Positions 43,542-53,170 of a DNA stretch of 64,000 nt are shown in pieces. Both the position numbers and the translations under genes were made by a program. Source of the stretch: Kumtagia ephedrae (GTDB lineage Bacteria; Pseudomonadota; Alphaproteobacteria; Rhizobiales; Rhizobiaceae); contig NZ_PXYK01000011.1 of the NCBI RefSeq assembly GCF_003012745.1, positions 1 through 64,000 on the forward strand, written 5' to 3'. Positions within the stretch are counted from its first letter, which is position 1; every line of letters starts with the position of its first letter. The notes under the pieces are model-generated. The model was not told the origin of the DNA. It saw nothing but the letters and a program-made list of their open reading frames with translations, and did not search any database.

Positions 43542-45125
43542 ATGAACGACGCAACACGACGCGGTTTCTTGAAGAGAGCGGCGGCCTTGGGTGCCGGCGC
43601 CGGACTCTTCACGATCAACCCGGAATTCTTCCTTTCGCCGGCCGCCGCCCAGGAAGGCAAGACGCTGGTCTTCCTGTCGGCCGAGAACATCACCGGCAAC
43701 TGGGATCCGTCGGCGCACACCACGCTGTCGCAGAAGAACATCGAAGGCTTCATCATGGGCTTCCTCACCCGCACGCCGATGCGGGTCGAGAAACCGGACG
43801 AGGTCGTCTACGAGCTCGCCACCAGCCTGACCTTGCTCGACCCCACCAAGCTCGAGATCAAGCTGCGCCAGGGCGTGAAATTCCACGACGGCAAGGAGTT
43901 CAAGGCCGAGGACGTCAAGGCGACGTTCGAATACGGCTCGCGCCCGGACCGTCCCGCCCAGTGGTATCCCGGCCCGACCGAGACGCTGACCATCACCACG
44001 CCTGACGACTACACGGTGATCGTCGACACCTCGAAGGGCGGCTATCCCGCCCACCTCTTCATGTTCCTCGCCGCCTATCTGCCGATGATGTCGGCGACCG
44101 ACATCGCCGCCGGGCCGCAGGGCCCGCTGTCGCAGCGGCTTAACGGCACCGGCCCGTTCAAGTTCGTCGAGCAGCGCGGCAACGACACCGTGCTTGCCGC
44201 CAACCCGGACTATTTCCTCGGCGCGCCGAAGATTCCGGCCATCAGCTTCAACTTCGTCGGCGATTCCACCACGCGCATGCTGTCGCTGATGAACGGCCAG
44301 GCCTCCATCGTCGAGCGCCTTGAGCCGGAGCAGGTCGCCACCCTGCAGGGCAACGACAAGGTCGCCATCAGCAGCGTGGTGTCGGTCGAGAACAAGTATC
44401 TGTGGTTCCGCTGCTCCAAGCCGCCCTTCGACAATCCGCTGGTGCGCAAGGCGGCCTGCCATGCCATCGACCGCGAGCAGATCCTGGCGGTGCTGGGCGA
44501 GGCCGGCCACAAGTCGGCGAACTACGTCTCGCCGGTGAAGTTCGGCTACATCGACCTGCCGAACTATCCCGCCTACGATCCCGAGAAGTGCCAGGCGCTG
44601 CTGGCGGAAGCCGGCTTCCCGGGCGGCGAGGGCCTGCCGCCGCTGGAATACATCACCTCGGTCGGCTTCTACCCGAAGACCAAGGAGTATGGCGAGGTCA
44701 TCACCGCAATGCTGCAGGAGCAGGGTTTCCCGGTGACGCTCTCGGTGCTCGAGATCGCTGCGTGGAACGAGCGCCTCTACGACCGTCCCGGCGGCGGCCC
44801 CGGCCACATGGTGGATTGCGGCTGGTCGACCGGTTCGCCGGAGCCGGACCTCGTCCTGCGCACGCATTTCCACTCCTCGTCGAAGCGCATCACCGGCATC
44901 GTCGATGCGGAGATCGACGCCAGCCTCGACAAGGAGCGCAGCGCGCCGTCGCTGGAGGAGCGCAAGGCCATCCTGCAGAGCGAGACCATGCCGCTGCTCG
45001 CCGACAAGGTGCCGGCGCTGTCGCTGTTCACCTCGGTGATGATCCACGCCATGGACAAGTCGCTGAGCGGCCTGTTCATCTATCCGGACGGCTCGATGGA
45101 CGCCTCCAAGGGCGCCTTCGCCTGA
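43542..45125 (+). CDS. Peptide-type (SBP family 5) ABC importer binding protein, Tat-exported
   Basis: This 527-residue periplasmic protein has a twin-arginine signal, TRRGFLKRAAALGAGAG at residues 4-20, then the family 5 (DppA/OppA/NikA) fold. Family segments include KLEIKLRQGVKFHDGKEF and NGTGPFKFVEQ. The ATG at 43542 follows GGGGAAC; an ATG four codons earlier is in frame. Family 5 proteins bind peptides, nickel, opines or oligosaccharides, so the ligand is open. It begins a block running with the same polarity to 53064. Confidence 0.9.
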   Translation: MNDATRRGFLKRAAALGAGAGLFTINPEFFLSPAAAQEGKTLVFLSAENITGNWDPSAHTTLSQKNIEGFIMGFLTRTPMRVEKPDEVVYELATSLTLLDPTKLEIKLRQGVKFHDGKEFKAEDVKATFEYGSRPDRPAQWYPGPTETLTITTPDDYTVIVDTSKGGYPAHLFMFLAAYLPMMSATDIAAGPQGPLSQRLNGTGPFKFVEQRGNDTVLAANPDYFLGAPKIPAISFNFVGDSTTRMLSLMNGQASIVERLEPEQVATLQGNDKVAISSVVSVENKYLWFRCSKPPFDNPLVRKAACHAIDREQILAVLGEAGHKSANYVSPVKFGYIDLPNYPAYDPEKCQALLAEAGFPGGEGLPPLEYITSVGFYPKTKEYGEVITAMLQEQGFPVTLSVLEIAAWNERLYDRPGGGPGHMVDCGWSTGSPEPDLVLRTHFHSSSKRITGIVDAEIDASLDKERSAPSLEERKAILQSETMPLLADKVPALSLFTSVMIHAMDKSLSGLFIYPDGSMDASKGAFA

Positions 45126-45261
45126 CCTGCCTGCCGCGCCGGGACGCTGATCCGGCGCGGCAGCTTCATCCGGCCGGGACCGAACGCCGGCCGGAGAAGC
45201 CTGCAAGCGAATGAGACGCGGGGCGCCGCCCGCCCCGTCGCAAGCGCGCCAGGAGCCCGAT

Positions 45262-46242
45262 TTGTTCATCCTCAGCTTTCTCGTCCGGCGCCTGCTGCAA
45301 GGCGCGCTGATCATCTTCCTGGTCACGCTGCTGATCTTCACGCTGCTGCGTGTCGTGCCGGGCGATCCGGTGCGGCTGATGGCGGGCGGCATGGCGCCGG
45401 AGGCGCTGATCGAGCAGATCGCCACCGAGATGGGCCTGCGCGATCCGATCCTGGTGCAGTTCGGCCGCTACATGGGCGGCGTGATCCAGGGCGATCTCGG
45501 CCAGTCCTTCGTGCGGCCGGCCAGCGGCGCCTCGACCGGCGGCTCCGGCTTCGGCGATTCCTCGCGCGGCGACCGCGCCGAGGTGCTGACGCTGATCGCC
45601 GACACGCTGCCGATGACGCTGCAGCTCGCCGCGCTCGCCATCTTCTTCGCGCTGGTCTTCTCCTTCCTCGTCGGCGTTCCCGGCGGGCTGGCGCCGAACC
45701 GATGGCCGGACAGGGTGGCGTTCTACATATCCTCGATCTTCATTTCGCTGCCGAACTTCTGGCTGGGCATCGTGCTGGCGCTGCTGTTCTCGGTGAAGCT
45801 CGGCTGGCTGCCGGCGATCGGCTACAAGGGTTTCGCCTACACCATCCTGCCGGCCATCGTTCTGGCGGTCGAGCTGGCGCCCATCCTCATCCGCAACCTC
45901 ACGGCGTCGCTGGCCTCGGTGATGCAGAGCCCGTTCATCTCGGTCGGGCGGGTGCGCGGCCTCGGCCACCGGCGCATCGTCTACGCGCACGCCTTGCGCA
46001 ACGCCTCGGTGCCGCTGCTCAACCTGCTCGGCATCCAGATCAGCGGCCTGCTCGGCGGCGTGCTCATCGTCGAGTTCATCTTCGACTATCCCGGCCTCGG
46101 CCTGCTCACCGTCAATGCCGTCCTGCAGCGCGACTTCCCGCTGATCCAGGGCATCGCCATCGTCACCAGCGCGATCTTCGTGCTGATCAACATCGCGGTC
46201 GACCTGATCGCCACCCTGATCGATCCGAGGCTCGAATACTGA
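45262..46242 (+). CDS. Peptide-type ABC importer permease (DppB-like)
   Basis: This permease has the usual DppB start (FLVRRLLQGALIIFLVTLLI), the RVVPGDPVRLMAGG loop and the C-terminal FDYPGLGLLTVNAV signature. I chose the TTG at 45262 because AGGAG sits six bases upstream and the conserved part starts there; an in-frame ATG at 45211 would add 17 proline-rich residues without conservation. Between GDLGQSF and LTLIADTLPM it carries a serine/glycine-rich insert of about 20 residues in the first periplasmic region, longer than in ordinary DppB. It is followed directly by the DppC-like gene. Confidence 0.87.
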   Translation: MFILSFLVRRLLQGALIIFLVTLLIFTLLRVVPGDPVRLMAGGMAPEALIEQIATEMGLRDPILVQFGRYMGGVIQGDLGQSFVRPASGASTGGSGFGDSSRGDRAEVLTLIADTLPMTLQLAALAIFFALVFSFLVGVPGGLAPNRWPDRVAFYISSIFISLPNFWLGIVLALLFSVKLGWLPAIGYKGFAYTILPAIVLAVELAPILIRNLTASLASVMQSPFISVGRVRGLGHRRIVYAHALRNASVPLLNLLGIQISGLLGGVLIVEFIFDYPGLGLLTVNAVLQRDFPLIQGIAIVTSAIFVLINIAVDLIATLIDPRLEY

Positions 46243-47168
46243 TGAGTGTGGCAGAAACCGACATGTCCATCGCCGTTCCCATCCCTGCCGACGAGCGCAA
46301 GGGAGTCTCCGTCTCCCGCCGCATCTGGCGGGCCGCCTTCGCCTCCTACGAGTTCCGCATCGGCCTCGTCATCTTCGCCGTCCTGGTGCTGGCGGCATTG
46401 CTCTATCCGTGGCTGAGCGGCATCAACCCGACCAAGATGAACGTCGCCGGGCGTCTCCAGGCACCCTGGTTCCTCGGCGACGTCTGGAACTGGGCCGCAC
46501 CCCTCGGCACCGACCAGATCGGTCGCGACATGCTGGTGCGCAGCCTGGTCGGCCTGCGCTACTCGCTGCTCATCGGCTGCTCCACGGTCGTGCTCATGCT
46601 CATCGTCGGCTGCTCGCTCGGCACCATCGCCGGCTACTACGGCGGCAAGATCGACCTCGTGCTGATGCGCATCACCGACGCCCAGCTTTCGATCCCGATG
46701 ATCATCCTCGCCATCACCGTGCTCGGCGTGTCGCGGCCGACGATCCCGGCGATCATCCTGGTGCTCGGCCTGTCGAGCTGGCCGGTCTATGCGCGCGTCA
46801 CCCGCAGCGTCGTCATGACCGAGCGCAAGCAGGAATATGTGCGCGCCGCGCAGGTCAGCGGCGCCTCCGACTTCCGCATCATGGCGCTGCTGCTGGCGCC
46901 GCTGGTGCTGCCGCCGATCATCTTCATCTCGGTGCTCGACGTCGCCCGCATGATGATCTTCGAATCGGTGCTCGGCTTCATCGGCCTCGGCGTCCAGCCG
47001 CCGACGCCGACCTTCGGCAACATCATCGCCGACGGCCGCAAATACCTGCTCAACGCCTGGTGGATCGCCACCATGCCGGGCGTCTTCCTGTGCCTGACGC
47101 TGACCAGCATCAACCTGATGGGGGCGTCGCTCGAACGGGCGCGCAACCGCATCCACGGAGGCGCGTGA
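46242..47168 (+). CDS. Peptide-type ABC importer permease (DppC-like)
   Basis: This 308-residue permease has the DppC landmarks LGTDQIGRDMLVRSLVGLR and the EAA-type coupling loop EYVRAAQVSGASDFRIMALL, and ESVLGFIGLGVQPPTPTFG near the end. Its ATG overlaps the stop of the DppB-like gene by one base (TGATG), so translation is coupled. The same overlap joins it to the ATPase gene at 47168. Confidence 0.93.
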   Translation: MSVAETDMSIAVPIPADERKGVSVSRRIWRAAFASYEFRIGLVIFAVLVLAALLYPWLSGINPTKMNVAGRLQAPWFLGDVWNWAAPLGTDQIGRDMLVRSLVGLRYSLLIGCSTVVLMLIVGCSLGTIAGYYGGKIDLVLMRITDAQLSIPMIILAITVLGVSRPTIPAIILVLGLSSWPVYARVTRSVVMTERKQEYVRAAQVSGASDFRIMALLLAPLVLPPIIFISVLDVARMMIFESVLGFIGLGVQPPTPTFGNIIADGRKYLLNAWWIATMPGVFLCLTLTSINLMGASLERARNRIHGGA

Positions 47169-48991
47169 TGGCCAGCCAGCCGGTCCTCTCCGTCCGCGAC
47201 CTGTCGGTCGAGCTGCGCAGCGAAGGCCGCGCGCGCCGCATCGTCTCCGACATAGGCTTCGATCTTCAGCCGCGCCAGATCGTCGGCATCATCGGCGCTA
47301 GCGGCTCCGGCAAGACGGTGCTGTCGCGGGCGCTGGTCAACTGGATCGACCCGCCGCTGGCGATCTCGTCGGGCTCGGTCACCTACAAGTCGCAGAACAT
47401 CCTCGACCTGCCGCCGAACCGGCTGCGGCCGCTGCGCAAGGAGATCGCCTATGTCGGCGCCAACCCGATGGGGGCGCTCGACCCGACCCTGCCGGTCGGC
47501 AGCCAGATCGTCGAGAAGATCCGCGCCCTCGTCCCCGGCATCGACACAACCGAAGCACGCAGGCGCGTCGTCGACCTGCTTGGCGCCGTACGCATCCCGT
47601 CGCCGGGCGCCCGCTTCCACGAATATCCCTCGCAGTTCAGCGGCGGCATGATGCAGCGGGCCCTGATCGTCGACGCGCTCGCCACCAACCCGGCCTTCCT
47701 GGTGGCCGACAACGTCACCCAGCCGCTCGACGTCACCGTGGCCGCGCAGGTGATGCGGCTGATGCGCGAGCTGACCGAGCGCTTCGATACGGCGGTCGTC
47801 TTCGTCTCCTCGTCGCTACCGACCGTCAGCGAGGCCGCCGACCAGGTGCTGGTGCTGGCCGAGGGTAGGATCGTCGAGCGGCAGACGCCGCGCAAGCTGG
47901 TGGAGAGACCCGAGCATCCCTATACGGTTCAGCTCATCTCCGAGATCCCGCAGATCTGGACGGATTCCGCGCCAGTGGTGGAGAGCCCGGCGCGCACGGG
48001 CAGGCCGCTGATCCGCATCGAGGACGCGACCCGCACCTACCGGGTGCGCAAGCGCGGCACCTTCGCCAGCTTCAGCGACGTGCGGGCGGTGCGCAACGTC
48101 ACCTTCGACGTCTACCCCGGTGAGAATTTCGGCATCGTCGGTGAATCCGGCTGCGGCAAGTCCACGCTGATGCGGCTGCTCAGCCGGCTGGAATCGCCCG
48201 ACACCGGCCGCGTCGTCTGCGACGGCGAAGACATCGCAAGACTGTCCGGCAAGGCGCTGCTGAAATTCCGCCGCGACTTCCAGCTGGTTCTGCAGGACCC
48301 GTTCAACTCGCTGCCGCCGCGCACCGCGATCGGGGCGATCATCGAGGGACCGCTCAAGGTCCATGGCATGCGCGGCGCCGACAAGCGGCGCGAGCGCGTG
48401 CTTGCCGTGATGAGCGAGGTCGGCCTGTCGGCCGCGCTCTACGAGGAACTGCCGCTGGGCTTAAGCGCCGGCCAGCGCCAGCGCGTCAACGTCGCTCGCG
48501 CCATGGTGCTGGAGCCGAAGGTGCTGATCATGGACGAGACGCTGTCGGCGCTCGACCAGACCGAGCAGTTCAAGCTGCTGAAGCTGTTTTCCGACCTGCA
48601 GGCGAGGCACGGCCTGACCTACATCTTCATTTCGCACGACATGGCCATGGTGCGCCGCGTCTGCAACCGGGTGGCGGTCATGTATCTCGGCGAGGTGGTG
48701 GAGATCGCCGAGAACGGCAAGCTGTTCTTCGATCCCGGCCATCCCTACACAAAGGCGCTGCTCAGCGCGATCCCGACGCTGGAGGAGCGGCGCTACCGCC
48801 CGGAGGAGTGCCTGCTCGAAGGCGAGCCGCCGAGCCCGATCGACCTGCCGCCGGGCTGCAGCTTCGCCAGCCGCTGCCCCAAGGCCTTCGACCGCTGCCG
48901 GGTGGAGAGCCCGAGCCTCAGCGTCGACGGCAAGGCGGGCATGGCGGCCTGCTTCCTGCTGGAAGGCGGACCGGCAAGCATCGCGGCGTGA
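47168..48991 (+). CDS. Fused double ATPase of the peptide-type importer, first domain degenerate
   Basis: This 607-residue protein joins DppD-like and DppF-like ATPase domains. Domain 1 keeps Walker A (GASGSGKT, 43-50) and the signature SGGMMQR (158-164). However, the Q-loop glutamine is replaced by A98, the catalytic glutamate after Walker B by N182 (FLVADNVTQPLD), and the switch histidine by S215 (VFVSSSLP). Domain 2 is intact: GESGCGKS (325-332), Q376, LSAGQRQR, D456-E457 and H490. A C-terminal oligopeptide-type extension with CSFASRCPKAFDRC follows. The importer probably runs on one active ATP site. Confidence 0.92.
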   Translation: MASQPVLSVRDLSVELRSEGRARRIVSDIGFDLQPRQIVGIIGASGSGKTVLSRALVNWIDPPLAISSGSVTYKSQNILDLPPNRLRPLRKEIAYVGANPMGALDPTLPVGSQIVEKIRALVPGIDTTEARRRVVDLLGAVRIPSPGARFHEYPSQFSGGMMQRALIVDALATNPAFLVADNVTQPLDVTVAAQVMRLMRELTERFDTAVVFVSSSLPTVSEAADQVLVLAEGRIVERQTPRKLVERPEHPYTVQLISEIPQIWTDSAPVVESPARTGRPLIRIEDATRTYRVRKRGTFASFSDVRAVRNVTFDVYPGENFGIVGESGCGKSTLMRLLSRLESPDTGRVVCDGEDIARLSGKALLKFRRDFQLVLQDPFNSLPPRTAIGAIIEGPLKVHGMRGADKRRERVLAVMSEVGLSAALYEELPLGLSAGQRQRVNVARAMVLEPKVLIMDETLSALDQTEQFKLLKLFSDLQARHGLTYIFISHDMAMVRRVCNRVAVMYLGEVVEIAENGKLFFDPGHPYTKALLSAIPTLEERRYRPEECLLEGEPPSPIDLPPGCSFASRCPKAFDRCRVESPSLSVDGKAGMAACFLLEGGPASIAA

Positions 48992-49119
48992 CGTGCATGG
49001 GAGGAATGGCGATGGAAAGTACAGCGGAAAAGAGCGGCTCTCTTGGTGGCGTCGGTGGCGCTGGCCGCCCTTGCGTGGTCGACTGCCGGGCACGGTAGTG
49101 CCGCAGAGCAGGTGATGGC

Positions 49120-49887
49120 ATGAAAGAGCCCGAAGCACGCTTCGAACACATCCTCGCCGAGCTGAACCGGCTTGGCCGGGTATCGGTTCAGGATCTGGCG
49201 AACCGTTTCCATGTCAGCCGCGAGACCGTCCGGCGCGACCTGAAGCAGCTCGAGATGGAAGGGCACCTGCGCTGCGTCTATGGTGGCGGCGTCAAGCCGC
49301 AGCGCGACGGCGACGAGCCGATCGCGGAGCGCATGCGCGTCAACGCCCGCGAGAAGGCCCGCATCGGCGCCGAGGCAGCCAGGCTGCTGAGCGACGACAT
49401 CAAGATCTTCGTCGATGCCGGCACGACCACATTGGCCTTCGCCAAGCACCTGAAGGACTGGCCGCGGGTCACCGTCTATACGAACTCGCTCGACATCATC
49501 GAACTCCTGTGCGGCTTCGACGCGCCCAACGTCGTGGCGGTCGGCGGCCAGCTCTCGTCGAGCTACCGGGCCTTCATGGGCGCCGACCCGCTGGCGATCG
49601 TCTCCCAGCACTTCTTCGACATCGCCTTCGTCGGCATCGTCGCCGTCGACTACAGGCTCGGCTTCATGGACCTCGGCCAGGACGAGGCGCTGCTGCGGCG
49701 CCTGCTGCGCAGGCATTCCAGGCAGTGCGTGATGCTGGCCGACAGCAGCAAGTTCGGCCGCCAGGGTTCCATCTGCACCTACGATCTCAAGGACGTCGAC
49801 ATCCTGATCACCGACGCTCCGCTCAGGGCGGACTTCGCCCAGAAACTCGATCAGGCTCAAGTGAAGGTCCATTATGCTCAAGGTTGA
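49120..49887 (+). CDS. DeoR-family transcriptional regulator
   Basis: This 255-residue regulator has the DeoR helix-turn-helix near residues 7-56 (VSVQDLANRFHVSRETVRRD) and a sugar-phosphate-binding domain. The family effector loop FVDAGTTTLAFAKHL is near residue 96 and TNSLDI follows. DeoR regulators of this kind respond to phosphorylated sugars or polyols. Its stop overlaps the start of the amidohydrolase gene by 14 bases. It lies between the importer genes and the downstream enzyme genes, which it probably controls. Confidence 0.93.
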   Translation: MKEPEARFEHILAELNRLGRVSVQDLANRFHVSRETVRRDLKQLEMEGHLRCVYGGGVKPQRDGDEPIAERMRVNAREKARIGAEAARLLSDDIKIFVDAGTTTLAFAKHLKDWPRVTVYTNSLDIIELLCGFDAPNVVAVGGQLSSSYRAFMGADPLAIVSQHFFDIAFVGIVAVDYRLGFMDLGQDEALLRRLLRRHSRQCVMLADSSKFGRQGSICTYDLKDVDILITDAPLRADFAQKLDQAQVKVHYAQG

Positions 49888-51154
49888 AAGCAAAGCCTCG
49901 TCTCTCCCCGACGTCGACGCCGAGGCGCATCACCGGATGATGGAGGAGGTCTCGGCCTTCGGCGGCGGTTCGGACGGCGCCATGCACCGGCTGACGCTGT
50001 CGGAGGAGGACCGCCAGGCGCGCGACTGGCTGGCCGCGTGGATGAAGCGGATCGGCCTGCGCGTCGAGATCGACCCGATCGGCAACATGTTCGGCTTCCT
50101 CGACTGGGCCGGCGATGACGCGCCCCTGATCATGACCGGCTCGCATCTCGACAGCCAGCCCAATGGCGGCCGTTTCGACGGCGCCTATGGCGTGGTCGCC
50201 GCCTGCAGCGCCATCGAAGCCATTCGGAAGAAGGTGGCGGAGACCGGCATCGAGCCGCAGGCGAATTTCGTCGTCGTCAACTGGACCAACGAGGAGGGCG
50301 CCCGCTTCCAGCCGAGCCTTTTGGGCAGCGGCGTCAACACCGGCGAGCATACGCTGGAATTCGCGCTCGCTCGCAGGGATGGCGACGGCGTCTCGGTCGG
50401 CGAAGCACTGAACCGGATCGGCTACGCCGGCACCTCGCCGCGAGTCGTCCCCGACGCGCTGATCGAGCTGCATATCGAGGGTGCGCCCTTTCTCGAAAAG
50501 GCGGGTCAGCGTTTCGGCGCCATCGACCGGTTCTGGGGCGCCGCCAAATACCGGCTCGCCTTCCTCGGTCGCCAGGCCCATACCGGCCCGACGCCGATGG
50601 CGGAGCGCCGCGACGCGCTGCTGGCAGCCGGCTATCTCATCGGCGAATTGCGCGCGATCGCCGATGAGGGCGGCGTCAACCTGCACACCTCGGTCGGTCG
50701 CCTGGAGGTTCATCCCAACTCGCCGAACGTCGTTCCGGCCGAGGCGGTGCTGTTCATCGAGCTGCGCTCGGACGACAGGGAAATCCTCGAAGCGGCGGAA
50801 GAGAAGCTGAAGACGCGCATGGCCGAATGCGCGGCGCGCGCAAAAGTCGGCTACGAGGTGCGCGCGATCGACCGCCGCAAGGCGGGTCCGCTCAACAGCC
50901 GCCTCTATGCGCTTGCCGAGGAGACCGCGGCCGCGCTCGGCCACGAGACGATGCGGCTCTCATCGATCGGCGGCCACGACGCGATCGCCATGGCGGCGGT
51001 GACGCGCTCGCTGGTCATCCTCGTCCCCAGCGTCGGCGGCGTCATCCATCATCCGAGCGAATTCACCACGCCGGAAGACCGCCTCCTCGGCGTCGAGATC
51101 CTGGCCGGCATGCTCTGGCGCTTCTGCCAGGACGGCGACCTGCTCAAATCATGA
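49874..51154 (+). CDS. M20-family Zn-dependent amidohydrolase (N-carbamoyl amino acid/allantoate type)
   Basis: This 426-residue metallohydrolase carries the zinc ligands in GSHLDSQPNGGRFDGAYG and the acidic NWTNEEGARF. The dimerisation-domain histidine is in HTGPTPMAERRD, and a C-terminal zinc ligand lies in VIHHPSEFTTPEDR. Relatives cleave the amide of N-carbamoyl or N-acyl amino acids, or allantoate. A typical LHIEQGP motif is changed to LHIEGAP here, so the substrate may differ. The ATG at 49874 is inside the end of the DeoR gene. Confidence 0.85.
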   Translation: MLKVESKASSLPDVDAEAHHRMMEEVSAFGGGSDGAMHRLTLSEEDRQARDWLAAWMKRIGLRVEIDPIGNMFGFLDWAGDDAPLIMTGSHLDSQPNGGRFDGAYGVVAACSAIEAIRKKVAETGIEPQANFVVVNWTNEEGARFQPSLLGSGVNTGEHTLEFALARRDGDGVSVGEALNRIGYAGTSPRVVPDALIELHIEGAPFLEKAGQRFGAIDRFWGAAKYRLAFLGRQAHTGPTPMAERRDALLAAGYLIGELRAIADEGGVNLHTSVGRLEVHPNSPNVVPAEAVLFIELRSDDREILEAAEEKLKTRMAECAARAKVGYEVRAIDRRKAGPLNSRLYALAEETAAALGHETMRLSSIGGHDAIAMAAVTRSLVILVPSVGGVIHHPSEFTTPEDRLLGVEILAGMLWRFCQDGDLLKS

Positions 51155-51167
51155 ACCGGACCGCGTC

Positions 51168-52115
51168 ATGACCATCGCAGCTTCCGACGACACCGTCATC
51201 TCGATCCTGGCCGGCGTCGAGGCGTGGCGGGGCAGGACCGTCAGCGCCCAGCCGGCCGCGCCCGGCGTGGCGTCGCCGGGCCACCGCGGCGTCGACAGCC
51301 GGCGCTGGACGATCGCGCTCGACGGCGACGCGCCGTCGCATCTGCTCAAGGTGATCGAGCCGGAGCAGGCGCGCTTCTTCGACGTCTCCGCCTCTTTCGC
51401 CGCGAACCGCGCCGCCGCCACGCTCGGCTGCACGCCGAAGGTGGTGCATGTCGACGCCCGCCGCCAGGCTATCGTCGTCGAGTTGCTCGACGGCTGGGCC
51501 ACCGCCGGCATGGACGATCTGCGCAAGCCCGAAATTCTGGAGAAGGTCTTGGCGCTGAAGGCGACCCTCCGCAACGGCGCGGCCTTGGCCGGCTCCTGGA
51601 CGGTGTTCGACCGGCTGCGCGCGTTCGAGGATGCCCGCCGGGCGGCGGGCGTGGAAGCGCCGGACGACTTCTGGTGGATGCTGGACGCGGTCGGCGACAT
51701 CGAGAGGGCGATCCTCGCCGCCGGCTGGGATGCCAGGCCCGCCCATGCCGACGGGCTCGCCTCCAACGTCATGATCGGACCAGAGGGCGCGCTCCAGCTC
51801 GTCGATTTCGACGAGGCGCGCAACGTCGATCCCCTCTACGAGCTCGGCATCCTGCTCAACGAGGCTTTTCCGTTCGAGAGCGAGATGCTGCCGGCGCTGG
51901 AGATGGCCGAGGGCAGCGTCCGCCCGGCCTCGCTCGCCCGCTGCCGCCTCTATGCGGCGGCCGACGACCTGATGTGGGGCGTGTGGGGCCTGCTGATGAA
52001 CGCGACGTCGAAGCGGGGCGAGGTCGAATTCCTGAAATATGCGAACTGGCGCCTGCTGAGATGCCGGATGGCGCTGCGCCATCCCGGCTTCGAGGAAAAG
52101 CTGCGGAACCTTTGA
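51168..52115 (+). CDS. APH/choline kinase-fold phosphotransferase 1
   Basis: This 315-residue kinase of the aminoglycoside phosphotransferase/choline kinase fold keeps the full Brenner motif, HADGLASN (H193, D195, N200), and the metal-binding D213 in QLVDFDEA. The conserved end of the catalytic loop continues YELGILLNE. It is homologous to the kinase encoded next at 52120, with D195, N200 and D213 at identical positions. The substrate is a hydroxyl compound such as an amino alcohol or sugar, not further defined. The gene starts 13 bases after the amidohydrolase stop. Confidence 0.85.
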   Translation: MTIAASDDTVISILAGVEAWRGRTVSAQPAAPGVASPGHRGVDSRRWTIALDGDAPSHLLKVIEPEQARFFDVSASFAANRAAATLGCTPKVVHVDARRQAIVVELLDGWATAGMDDLRKPEILEKVLALKATLRNGAALAGSWTVFDRLRAFEDARRAAGVEAPDDFWWMLDAVGDIERAILAAGWDARPAHADGLASNVMIGPEGALQLVDFDEARNVDPLYELGILLNEAFPFESEMLPALEMAEGSVRPASLARCRLYAAADDLMWGVWGLLMNATSKRGEVEFLKYANWRLLRCRMALRHPGFEEKLRNL

Positions 52116-52119
52116 GGGC

Positions 52120-53064
52120 ATGATGGCTGACAAGAGGATCGGCGAGGCCGCGAGCGAAGCCGAGCGTGAGATCGAGGCCGTGCTGGGCGCCGTTTCACCA
52201 TGGCAGGGCAGGGACCTCCGCTATGGCCCCGTCCATGGCGGCATCAGCAATTCCAACTGGAAGGTGCGCATCGATGGCGAGCCGGGCAGCTATTTCGTCA
52301 AGGTGCCCGGCCGCGGCACCGAGATGTTCATCGACCGCGCCGCCGCGTCGGAAGCGAGCCGCCGCGCCGAGGCCTTGAAGATCGGCCCGCGCACCTACGA
52401 TTATCTCGATCATCAGGGTGTCGAGATCGCCGACTTCATCGAGGGCCGCCGCCCCTGCACCAACAGTGACTTCCAGTCGCCGGAGGTGCGCGCCAGGGTG
52501 CTCGGCCTCTACCGCACCTTCAACGATTCCGGCCTGCTCGGCCTGACCAAGACCGTCTTCGACATGATCGAGGAGCATGTCGAGCAGGTGCGCACTCTGA
52601 ACGGCGCCTTCCCCGCCGACTTCGCCTGGCTCTACAAGCAGTACCGGCTGGCGCGCTCGGCGCTCGAAGCTTCCGGCATCGACCTCGTGCCCTGCTTCAA
52701 CGATCCTATGCCGGGCAATTTCCTCATCGCCGAGGACGGCTCGATCATGCTGATCGACTACGAATACGCCTCCAACAACGACCGCTGCTACGAACTCGGC
52801 ATCTGGTGCGGCGAGATGTTTTTCTCCGACGCAATCGAGAACGAGGTGCTGGAGACCTATTTCGGCCGGGCCGAGCCGCGGATGAAGGCCAGGCTGATCG
52901 TGCACAAGGCGCTGGCCGACGTGAAATGGTCGACCTGGGCGATGGTGCAGAACGCGGTGTCGGCGCTCGACTTCGACTTCTACAAATACGGCGCCTGGAA
53001 GCACATGCGGGCGCGCTCGATCATGCAGGATCCGCGCTGGGTCGACTATCTCCGGGCGGTGTGA
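52120..53064 (+). CDS. APH/choline kinase-fold phosphotransferase 2, Brenner histidine replaced
   Basis: This 314-residue homologue of the preceding kinase starts four bases after its stop. The loop reads CFNDPMPGN: D195 and N200 are kept, but the usual histidine is F193. D213 is present in LIDYEYA, and an intact N-terminal GGISNSNWKV nucleotide-binding loop is visible. The closest named family is choline/ethanolamine kinase. Loss of the histidine may shift activity or make it an allosteric partner of phosphotransferase 1. Two starts, 52120 and 52123, are adjacent. Confidence 0.85.
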   Translation: MMADKRIGEAASEAEREIEAVLGAVSPWQGRDLRYGPVHGGISNSNWKVRIDGEPGSYFVKVPGRGTEMFIDRAAASEASRRAEALKIGPRTYDYLDHQGVEIADFIEGRRPCTNSDFQSPEVRARVLGLYRTFNDSGLLGLTKTVFDMIEEHVEQVRTLNGAFPADFAWLYKQYRLARSALEASGIDLVPCFNDPMPGNFLIAEDGSIMLIDYEYASNNDRCYELGIWCGEMFFSDAIENEVLETYFGRAEPRMKARLIVHKALADVKWSTWAMVQNAVSALDFDFYKYGAWKHMRARSIMQDPRWVDYLRAV

Positions 53065-53170
53065 GGGCGGAAACGCCGACGATGTTGCGGACGACCCATC
53101 CGCTCCTCGCTTTCAATTCGCCTGCTGGCGCTGAGAAGCGAACCGTTCGTTGCAAGCTCGGCACGCCTTG

